A DNA stretch of 35,927 nucleotides from Bacilli bacterium. GTDB lineage: Bacteria > Bacillota_I > Bacilli_A > RFN20 > CAG-288. Under the pieces are notes generated by a model. It had not been told where the DNA came from, made no database searches, and was given only the letters and a program-made list of their open reading frames with translations. The position numbers and the translations under genes were made by a program. The DNA is taken from assembly GCA_900770925.1 (NCBI GenBank), contig CAAGLY010000019.1, positions 1 to 35,927 of the forward strand, read 5' to 3'. Shown piece by piece: positions 17,658-24,504 of this stretch (positions are counted from its first letter, which is position 1; every line of letters begins with the position of its first letter).

Positions 17658-18242
17658 TCAATGAAACGAAAAACCGGTCTCTAATGTGCTAGTGCCTATT
17701 TGGCCGTTGACGCCAATCGTAGTACTAAGCTTCCCGCATTTAAAGAAAGCAATGCACTTCCTTGCCTGACATGGCTGATTCGCTTCCCTTTTAAAGGAAA
17801 ATGAAAAATTATGGACTAAGGTATCGGATAAGACAAAATCCCTCTTTCCAAATTCTTTGACTTTGTATTCCAGGCCATCCTCTTCTTTTTGCTTTTCCTC
17901 TTTTTCATATGGTTTCCTGATTCCAGAAGAAAAGTCCAGAGCCGAATAACATTCAGAGTGCGGGAAATGAACAGCAAACGAAACGCTCTCTTCCTTGCTG
18001 ATGTTCTTATGAATAGAAAAATCAAATCCGATAAATAAAGGCTTATCCTTTTCAAAATCCGCCGTCGCTAGTCTGCTTTTCCTCTCGCAATCAGAATAAA
18101 AGCTTAGCTCTGCGCTAATTTCAACGTCTGCTTTCTCTTCATAGTGAACGCCAGGAATCCATGCTAGCCATTTCGGGCCATTGCAGGAAGCAAGGCTGAA
18201 TAACGCTAACATCAGAACAGCCAGAGAAGTGATTTTTTTCAT
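17658..18242 (-). CDS. Lipoprotein of the MACPF operon
   Basis: 194 aa, no known family. The signal KKITSLAVLMLALFSLASC gives a lipobox with Cys at residue 20. The mature part is beta-rich with five later cysteines (SDC, SEC, QPC, KC and FKC), which could form disulphides outside the cell. It ends with a Gly/Thr strand (TTIGVNGQIGTSTLETGF). The ATG overlaps the TGA of the MBL-fold gene and carries a full AAGGAGG, so it is coupled to that gene. The MACPF gene follows 66 bases later. A role in guiding or restraining the pore-forming protein is inferred from position only. Confidence 0.7.
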   Translation of the reverse strand: MKKITSLAVLMLALFSLASCNGPKWLAWIPGVHYEEKADVEISAELSFYSDCERKSRLATADFEKDKPLFIGFDFSIHKNISKEESVSFAVHFPHSECYSALDFSSGIRKPYEKEEKQKEEDGLEYKVKEFGKRDFVLSDTLVHNFSFSFKREANQPCQARKCIAFFKCGKLSTTIGVNGQIGTSTLETGFSFH

Positions 18243-20019
18243 TTTGTTTTTTCCTCCTTATTATCATAAGTAAACTTAACTTCCTTAAACCAATCTGTGT
18301 CTTGCAGACTAAGTATCTTTTTTCCTTTTTTTGTTTTAAACTCACAACTCCTCTCTTTTGATACATAAGCGGTGATTTTCCCTTGATAGCTTCGGCTGAC
18401 TTGAATCCTTGGATAGCTGTATCTGATCTTGATGTCGCCATAAAACGGGGCAGATTCAAAATAGCCATTAACGTATGAAAGAATGTTAGTGCACCTAATC
18501 ATAGGCAGAGTTTCCCCTTTTCCGAAGGCTGAGGAAATATTGTCGAATAGTTCTTGTTTCCTTGTGACTTTTCCATTTAAATAAAGGAAAACCTGATCGT
18601 CCTGAGAGTTCTTCCAAGTAGGATTCTTGTAAATAGCACAACCCGTAATCACTATGATTTTTGGCTTTATGCACTTAAAAAGGCTTTGACTGTTCTCCTT
18701 ATTGCTCACGCTTCCATGATGCGAGGCTTTAAAAACAGTAACATTTGATAGCCTATCGGTGCCAGTATAATATCGGAGCAAACCATCCTCTCCATTACCA
18801 CCTAGATCACCAAGTCCAAGAAATTTAAAACCCTTTCCCACAATTTCAAAACAAACCGAAATATTATTCGCATCCTGGCTATTAAAACCATGTCTAAAGA
18901 CATAATAATAGTGCCAATTATAAAGGATGCGTAATTCATATTTCCCAAATTTAAAAAAGAAATAATATCGTTTCCTTTTTTCTTCATCGGCAGAGGATCC
19001 GTTAGGAAGTGTAACAGATTTTAATTCGCCCTTTTCCTTTGGAGAGGACTTAGTCTTGCCGTATTCTGCATCCTTTGTGAATTTTATCATTTTCCCATCA
19101 CGATTTGGAGTGTCTTCACTTAAAATAAAGTCACTTTCCTTCGACCCTTGGTTTTTCTTTGAATTTAAAGCTTTTTGAATGCGTTTAATCACATTCTCAG
19201 GCCTACCCTCATCCTTATTTTCCTTTTTCACATCAGAAAACAATGCAGAGGCCGGACAATAAAGTGTACCCTTATTTATCAGTTCATTTCTTTTCTTTAC
19301 ATAAGCTTGATAAATGTTGGAATCAATCAACCGTTTTTTTTCGTCAATCTTTGAATCACTGAGGCTTTTTACAAGTCCGCTATCAAAATCAATCAGATAT
19401 TTTATTTGTTTGAGCTTTTTCTCTTGCCCGGTTTCCTTAGATTCCTTTTGGTTCTCGTGGCTAGTAGTTTTTCCCTCTTTTTTGTGCTGTTTTTTGCCTG
19501 GAAAAGCGTCAAATACCCCCCCGCAACAACCAAAGAAGCAATGTGGTCAAAGTCGGCGTGTGTAACAATCCTGTAATCCAAAACCCCATCATTACTAATA
19601 AAAGAGGGCATTTTTTTGAGGATCTTTTCCTGCGTTTCTTTCATTACACCGTCTATGTCGCAAAAGTCATAGTCTGAATTAATATGAGAAGAGGCATGAA
19701 TATCAAGCCGATAGCCCCCATCAACAAGAAGTTCAGTATCACCGGATTTTATCCTATAGCAATCCGATGAACCAATAGTGTTTGTTTTCCTGTTTTTCTT
19801 TCTGTCAGGGCCGCAATAGTCACTGCCATTCTCATTAACCTTATTTTCATTGTCGAAGAAAATTACAGAGACATCTTTTTTGTTTCCGTTTCCATTAAAA
19901 AAACGGCTTCCGCAATCTTCTGTGTCATAAGTCAATAGAGATAAAGGAGCCGAGCATCCTGAAAGAGAAAAAATGGCTATAAGGATAACGGCTAATCTCT
20001 GAATTCTCTTTAATACCAT
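18239..20019 (-). CDS. Metallo-beta-lactamase-fold lipoprotein (ComEC/Rec2 C-domain type), split by a -1 frame change
   Basis: Two frames together encode about 593 aa. Frame 1 (20019 down to the G run) has a lipoprotein signal with lipobox LSGC, the strand VSVIFFD, ELLVDGG and the metal motif HADFDH at about 153-158. Frame 2 (from the G run to 18239) continues without a stop: VFDAFPGKK, then a Lys/Ser-rich linker, FLGLGDLGG and FKASHHGS, the later metal-binding motifs of the same fold. The halves join if one G is read twice at the run of seven G at 19516-19522. Without the shift, frame 1 stops at 19402. Secreted members of this fold hydrolyse nucleic acid or phosphoesters. The shift may be phase variation, ribosomal or polymerase slippage, a recent mutation or a sequencing error. 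No good ribosome site precedes the ATG. This is the first gene of the MACPF operon. Confidence 0.75.
19516..19522 (-). repeat. Homopolymer run of seven G at the frame junction
   Basis: G7 on the coding (minus) strand, read GCG GGG GGG TAT in frame 1 and GGG GGG GTA TTT after a -1 shift. It fits a slippery heptamer, and also a contingency tract that changes by single-base slippage. It sits right after the HADFDH metal motif. Confidence 0.85.
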
Positions 20020-20108
20020 ATGTTTTCAGTACAAATGATGTTCATTTCTTATCGTTATAGGAATCCTCATGTCTGATTGGGACATTCCTCTAGATTTCCA
20101 CGAGTGCT

Positions 20109-20129
20109 CTATGCACAGCATAGTTTTTT
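20109..20129. promoter_or_regulatory. Palindrome upstream of the MACPF operon
   Basis: CTATGC-ACA-GCATAG (20109-20123) followed by TTTTTT on the plus strand. It lies about 90 bases before the first gene of the operon. It could be a regulator site, or a weak terminator isolating the operon from the plus strand. The rest of 20020-20290 is A+T-rich and holds no gene that I can see. Confidence 0.35.
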
Positions 20130-20294
20130 GCAAGAAGGAAATGAAAATCATAAATAGTTTAGTCCTAAACTCATTAAATTGAAACTAAAAATAAACAGAA
20201 ACTAGTAAGAAACAGAAAAGGTAAATCTGTATTATTCCTTTTTCATTTTTGCTTGCCTACCTAAGGTTATCCTTCCGTTTCCTTTGAATTCGTC

Positions 20295-20323
20295 TTTCAA
20301 ATCCAATCCCCATCAGTTATAAT
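20295..20323 (+). promoter_or_regulatory. Promoter of tRNA-Leu
   Basis: TATAAT at 20318-20323 with a weak -35 TTTCAA at 20295-20300 (17-base spacer), ending 10 bases before the tRNA. Confidence 0.6.
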
Positions 20324-20333
20324 TTTATTTGTT

Positions 20334-20419
20334 GCCGGCGTGGCGTAATGGCAGCCGCGTTGGACTCAAAATCCAATGCCTGTGAGGGCGTGCGGGTCCG
20401 ACTCCCGCCGCCGGCACCA
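20334..20419 (+). tRNA. tRNA-Leu(CAA)
   Basis: 86 nt with encoded CCA. Acceptor GCCGGCG pairs with CGCCGGC, with discriminator A. Anticodon stem TTGGA/TCCAA encloses loop CTCAAAA, giving anticodon CAA, which reads UUG. The long variable arm TGCCTGTGAGGGCGT is typical of class II tRNA. T arm GCGGG/CCCGC is well paired, but its loop reads TCCGACT instead of TTCGACT, so the nearly universal U55 is C. Confidence 0.94.
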
Positions 20420-20429
20420 AAGAATAGAA

Positions 20430-20463
20430 AGGTCTCTTATCCTTATGGATAGGAGGCTTTTTG
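20430..20463 (+). terminator. Terminator of tRNA-Leu
   Basis: AGGTCTCTTATCC pairs with GGATAGGAGGCTT around TTAT, followed by TTT. Long stem with three G-U pairs. Downstream, 20464-20585 holds nothing that I can support. Confidence 0.85.
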
Positions 20464-20585
20464 CTTACGTATACAATAGAGGAACCAAGATTTCAATCCC
20501 CGGCGATGTAACGGAAACCAGGAAAAGCATTGAAACTAGTGTTACTACCAATTCTAAACATGGTCAAAGGATCTTTGATTAACTA

Positions 20586-21016
20586 TCAGATTACCTCAAA
20601 AATAATCCGGCGATACCGGCAAAGAGGGAGGTTTCTAGCTCCTTTAACCCGCAATATCAGATGATAGATGCCTGTAGACGAAAAGGTAACACTAATAAAA
20701 GAGATGTCATCCCGAGATAAAGATTCTGTCTTTTTATCTGTCCCTGCCTCCGGATACCAAAGCCAGCGGAAAGAAAGAGGAACTCCATCCGGTTTTTTTG
20801 AATCGGAGGCATCTAAGATACGGTGGACAATCTTGGCTGCCTTTTCCCTCCGCCCCGTTTCAAAAAACAGGAACTAGAAAGGATAATTCCTTCAATATCA
20901 ATCTCGTTGGAATAGAGAAACAGCCGGACAAGACTCTGGATATCATCCTTCTCTGTCCATGGGAAATGGCCTGGATTAACGTCCGTTAGAACAATATACC
21001 GAACTTTTTCTGCCAT
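20586..21016 (-). pseudogene. Remnant of a DUF1593/Sde182-type (nucleoside-hydrolase-like plus C-terminal) protein
   Basis: Only the two ends of a protein normally several hundred residues long remain. The N-terminal piece, starting at ATG 21016 after AAGGA, reads VRYIVLTDVNPGHFPW then DDIQSLVRLFLYSNEIDIEGII, the opening of the DUF1593 family. It soon reaches a frame shift near 20870. The other frame then encodes ILDASDSKKPDG, WLWYPEAGT, YHLILRVKG and CRYRRIIFEV and stops at TGA 20588-20586. This is the characteristic Sde182-type C-terminal beta domain (SSDPDGD, WWQYPEAGT, TRYRRVI). The middle is deleted. The gene begins nine bases after the SGNH gene ends, so both belonged to one operon. The family acts on polysaccharide or nucleoside-like substrates; no activity is expected here. 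Confidence 0.75.
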
Positions 21017-21024
21017 TTAATTCC

Positions 21025-21831
21025 TTAGTCTTTCCGCTGAACAATCTGATAGAGATCTTTTTCCCTTCTCGGTGTCCACCGCTTCAGATATCCGGCCTGA
21101 GTAGGATGGATAGAGTCAGCCCTATATAATTGACGTTCCTCTTCGGAAATGTTATTGAACTCAGCATCGTTCCAGAAATCAATGACCTGGATATCTCACT
21201 TCTTAGCAATCTGAAGTAAGAGAGTAACCCTATCTCCATAGAGTTTACTATCATATTTCGGATTCGTGTAAAACGTAACCGGACAATTCCATCTTTCATT
21301 GGCATATTCGATGATGTACTCAATAGCACCGGCAACCGTCTTCGTATCAAAATCATCAATGTTCTTAGATGCCGAGATTTCTCCTAATGGTTTCTTCTGC
21401 GTTGCATCATTCGTGGAAAGCTGACAGACAAAGAAACCTACCTTTTCCGTCTTTGTCTTCTTTAAGCGGGAAACATAGGAACTAGAGCTCTTATCAACCA
21501 AGGTCGTTCCGCTGACCGCTTCTTTAATGGAATGGCACTCATTTCTTGCTCCAATATAATCCGCAAAAGAGACTCTCTTAGAAGCAGCGCCATAAGTAAC
21601 GGAAGAACCAAGGAAAAAGACTTCCTTACCTTTTAGCGGACTATTCTCTAGCGGAGTCACATTTTTAATCGCATACTCTTCTGCATTTCCGGGATAGAAA
21701 CCAGTCTTGATATCATGTAATTTACAGAAAGGACCCCAGCTCCACTGAAATCCGCAGAAAGAAATCCAAACCAAAATAAGGATAACAACTCCCACTACGG
21801 ATGATATCGTAATCTTAATCGCTTTTTCCAT
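21025..21831 (-). pseudogene. SGNH/GDSL hydrolase with in-frame TGA at a conserved Trp
   Basis: 268 codons. An N-terminal membrane anchor (ISSVVGVVILILVWISF) is followed by an SGNH esterase domain: block I VFFLGSSVTYGAAS with the nucleophile Ser, block III LSTNDA, and the catalytic block V SIHPTQAGY. Block V lies after an in-frame TGA at 21196-21198, reading AKK-TGA-DIQVIDFWND, then LY-M-ADSIHPTQAGY with AGG as Met. Homologues have Trp at the TGA position (KWG/DIxVIDLW), so a TGG-to-TGA change is the simplest explanation. A nearby conserved Trp of the WWTP motif is also changed (CGG). Without readthrough the product lacks the catalytic Asp/His. The TAA at 21027-21025 is the original stop. It was probably a surface carbohydrate or acyl esterase. 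Confidence 0.85.
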
Positions 21832-22006
21832 AAAATTCCGCTTTCTCCTCTGTAAAATAGCTTTCTAATTCTAAAGCACTGAAGAGTAAAAAGCTAGGAA
21901 ATAAGCCCCTTCCATCACTTCTCAAGCAAATTGTATAATTCGCATCAGAACCCTGTATTCTGTCTATTCCTCAAATTATAAATGTAGCAATAGTTTTAGG
22001 AAAGAA

Positions 22007-22036
22007 TATAATATCGTTAATCCGAAAACGGATTAA
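22007..22036 (+). promoter_or_regulatory. cysK promoter -10 and inverted repeat
   Basis: TATAAT (22007-22012) is followed at once by a perfect inverted repeat TTAATCCG-AAAA-CGGATTAA (22017-22036) covering the expected transcription start. A repressor could bind there, or it could form a 5' hairpin. No T-box or riboswitch fits in the short leader. A good -35 is not evident, which would suit activator-dependent control. Confidence 0.5.
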
Positions 22037-22052
22037 AAGGGAGGCTTTCAGG

Positions 22053-22970
22053 ATGGAAGACTATACTAGGATTGATTTAATCGGAAATACGCCGCTTGTC
22101 CGTCTTAAGAATATTGAGAAAGCATATGGTCTTCAGTCTAAGATCTATGCCAAGCTAGAAAGAGCAAATCCTACCGGCTCGATCAAAGACAGAGCCGCAA
22201 AGGAAAGGATCCTCGAAGCAAGGAGAGAAGGAAAGGTCAATCATGATACAACCATCATTGAACCTACAAGCGGAAACACCGGCATTGCCTTGGCAGCAAT
22301 CGGAGCAACCTTAGGAAGGAAGGTAGTTATCTTTATGCCGTCTAACTGCTCCATCGAGCGGGTAAAGAGGAGGAAGGCTTTCGGAGCTGACTGCCGTTTA
22401 ATCAGTGAAGGAGGCAGGGCAGGCTGCATCAAGGCAGCTGAGAATCTCCATGCCGAGATTAAGAATTCCTTTATTCCGCTTCAGTTCAATAATCCGGCCA
22501 ACTCTCTTTCCCACTATAAAACAACTGGTCCGGAAATCTATGAGCAGACAGAAGGAAGCGTAGATTACTTTATCTCTGCCTTTGGAACTGGAGGCACCTT
22601 ATCCGGAACCGGAAAGTATTTAAAAGAGAAAAAGCCGTCAGTTATCACGATTGGCGTAGAGCCTTCTACTTCTGCTTTTGTCACAACAGGAAAGAAGGGC
22701 CCGCATAAAATTCAGGGAATCGGAGCCGGATTCAAGCCGGAGGTCCTTGATTTGAACTATGTGGATAAAGTTGAGACGGTCAGTAATGAAGATGCCTATG
22801 AATTCACGAGAGAATTAGCCCGAAAAGAAGGATTGTTTGTCGGCATCTCTTCCGGAGCGAACATTGCTAGGGCAGTAAAGACGGCAAAAGAGAATCCGGG
22901 CAAGGTCATTGTGACTGTGCTTCCGGATGACGGGGAACGTTATCTTTCAGTCGATGGACTGTTTGATTAA
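22053..22970 (+). CDS. cysK: Cysteine synthase (O-acetylserine sulfhydrylase)
   Basis: 305 aa, PLP enzyme making cysteine from O-acetylserine and sulfide. Seen: LIGNTPLVRL at the start, the PLP lysine in NPTGSIKDRAA (about residue 47), the substrate loop TSGNTGIAL, the phosphate-binding GTGGTLSG and SSGAN near the C-terminus. Length is normal for bacterial CysK. Several AGG codons sit at Met positions: KEMILEAMREG (22206, 22221), VKMMKAFGA (22368-22373) and EGGMAGC (22416), which makes this gene a clean test of the reassigned code. GGGAGG precedes the ATG. cysE follows after nine bases in the same transcript, so the operon takes serine to cysteine. Confidence 0.96.
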   Translation: MEDYTRIDLIGNTPLVRLKNIEKAYGLQSKIYAKLERANPTGSIKDRAAKERILEARREGKVNHDTTIIEPTSGNTGIALAAIGATLGRKVVIFMPSNCSIERVKRRKAFGADCRLISEGGRAGCIKAAENLHAEIKNSFIPLQFNNPANSLSHYKTTGPEIYEQTEGSVDYFISAFGTGGTLSGTGKYLKEKKPSVITIGVEPSTSAFVTTGKKGPHKIQGIGAGFKPEVLDLNYVDKVETVSNEDAYEFTRELARKEGLFVGISSGANIARAVKTAKENPGKVIVTVLPDDGERYLSVDGLFD

Positions 22971-22979
22971 TCAGCCAGC

Positions 22980-23789
22980 ATGAGTTTAGCGGATTTAGAA
23001 AGAGAGTTTCATCATACAAGCGAAAAGGATGTTCATCTCGATGAGAGGAGCATCTCCCGTTTTTGTGAGGATGTCCGAACACTTTTAAGGTTCGACTATG
23101 TTAAGCCTGACTATCAGAAGAAAGAGCTCGAAGATCAATACAGCAAAGTCCAGGATGAACTGAAACAGATTCTGTCCGGACTTAGTCTACCAAGCATCGA
23201 TTATGTCATGGATAGCTTCTTGGGTTCCTTAGGCAAAGTCAGAAAAAGCCTGAATACTTCTATCGAGGCTATTCTAGAAGGAGATCCGGCTAGTGTATCG
23301 AAACAGCAGATTGTGCTTGAATACCCGGGCTTTGAAGCCATCCTTGATTATCGGATTGCCCATGAATTCTATCTTCTAGAATTACCTCTCATCGCCCGGT
23401 ATATTTCCGAAAGAGCCCATCATCACACTGGAATCGATATTAACCCGGGAGCCGAAATCGGGGACTATTTCTTTATTGACCATGGAACCGGTATTGTCAT
23501 CGGCGAAACCTGCGTTATCGGAAACCACGTCAAGTTATATCAGGGTGTTACCCTAGGCGCCCTCTCTTTAAGCAAGGGAAGAAGCCTCATCGGAATGAAG
23601 AGACATCCGACCATTGAAGACCATGTTACGATTTACTCTAATGCCGCTATTTTCGGCGGTGAAACAATCATCGGGAAAGGCTCTACTATCGGCGGAGATG
23701 TCTATCTCACTCACTCCATCGAGCCGGATTCTATCGTCCTGCAGACAGATAAGAATCTGACTATTTCAAAAAAACACAGTGAGGATTAG
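22980..23789 (+). CDS. cysE: Serine O-acetyltransferase
   Basis: 269 aa, transfers acetyl from acetyl-CoA to serine and so supplies the CysK substrate. An N-terminal helical domain (about 1-150) is followed by a left-handed beta-helix of hexapeptide repeats: TGIDINPGAEIG, FIDHGTGIVIGET (catalytic His/Asp region), VKLYQGVTLGA, TIEDHVTIYSNAAIFGG. RIAHEFYLLELPLIARYI is the usual linker helix. The ribosome site is poor, and the gene starts nine bases after the cysK stop, so translation is probably coupled. CysE and CysK form the cysteine synthase complex in other bacteria, usually through the CysE C-terminal Ile. Here the protein ends KKHSED with no terminal Ile, so the classic complex may not form (inference). 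Confidence 0.93.
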   Translation: MSLADLEREFHHTSEKDVHLDERSISRFCEDVRTLLRFDYVKPDYQKKELEDQYSKVQDELKQILSGLSLPSIDYVMDSFLGSLGKVRKSLNTSIEAILEGDPASVSKQQIVLEYPGFEAILDYRIAHEFYLLELPLIARYISERAHHHTGIDINPGAEIGDYFFIDHGTGIVIGETCVIGNHVKLYQGVTLGALSLSKGRSLIGMKRHPTIEDHVTIYSNAAIFGGETIIGKGSTIGGDVYLTHSIEPDSIVLQTDKNLTISKKHSED

Positions 23790-23841
23790 TCCTAAATCCG
23801 TTATAAAAAGCCAAAAAGAAGTTCGAAGCTCCAGTTCTCGT

Positions 23842-23867
23842 GGCAGGGCAAACGCCCTGCCATTTTT
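23842..23867 (+). terminator. Terminator of cysK-cysE
   Basis: GGCAGGGC, loop AAAC, GCCCTGCC, then ATTTTT. Perfect eight-pair stem. Confidence 0.92.
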
Positions 23868-24472
23868 CTGTTTGATTTTTCCAAACTGAAAGAGCATTCA
23901 CTGAAAAAACACTCAAGCCTTAAATAAAGAAGAGAAAGCCTATCAGAAAAGGAAATATCATGGACTATCTAACTATTTCCCCCTTTTTTTGTTTGAATCT
24001 GTGAAAGCATTTAGTATCAAATTCAATTGAAATGATTAGAGAGTCTAGGATTTAGAAAATGTTTATCTTTGTTCTTTTATGTAGATAATCAAAAGAGATT
24101 TTTTGCTTACATTTAAAAGAAAACAATTTCTTTTATGTACTTGAGGGTTTCATAACTTATTTGTTGTCTGAAATGTCCTGCGATTAGCTAGACGCCCGAA
24201 TCATGAAGCACTATCTGAAAAGAAAAAAAGCTTTTGAAATATAAGTTTTCATCTAAGACTTCTTTTAGTTTTTGCTTTTACTTCAGATATTTTATATAAA
24301 TATCCAAACTGCAATAGCGCCTCTGTTATTGTTTTCTTGATTCCTAATAAGGATTTTGCATTTCGAGAAGCACTATTTTGTCTCCACGGCATATCTGATT
24401 CAGAAAGTCCCATACTAATTCTCTGTTAGCGCTTTCTAGTAAAATCCATTAGGACTTGCCTCTTGCTTCCGC
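23868..24472. other. A+T-rich intergenic stretch without a recognisable gene
   Basis: About 600 bases, noticeably richer in A+T than the genes on either side. I see no open frame with a ribosome site on either strand, no tRNA, no clear riboswitch fold and no repeat. It may contain the promoter of the transporter gene and the remains of lost genes. Confidence 0.6.
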
Positions 24473-24504
24473 TATCATGGAAAGCAGGAAAACTTTCCAT
24501 GATA
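24473..24504 (+). promoter_or_regulatory. Hairpin enclosing the start region of the Na/Pi transporter
   Basis: TATCATGGAAAG (24473-24484) and CTTTCCATGATA (24493-24504) form a perfect 12-base inverted repeat with an eight-base loop CAGGAAAA. The loop carries the only AGGA ribosome-like site, and the 3' arm contains the likely ATG (24499). A folded mRNA could hide the start codon. Confidence 0.55.

Noticed and set aside
21196..21198. TGA decoded as Trp genome-wide
   Set aside because: TGA ends several intact genes here, including ATGA overlaps at 878-881, 12471-12474 and 18239-18242, and the LD-carboxypeptidase at 35828-35830.
22007..22052. T-box or other riboswitch in the cysK leader
   Set aside because: The space between the -10 and the start codon is too short for a T-box and only a simple inverted repeat is present.
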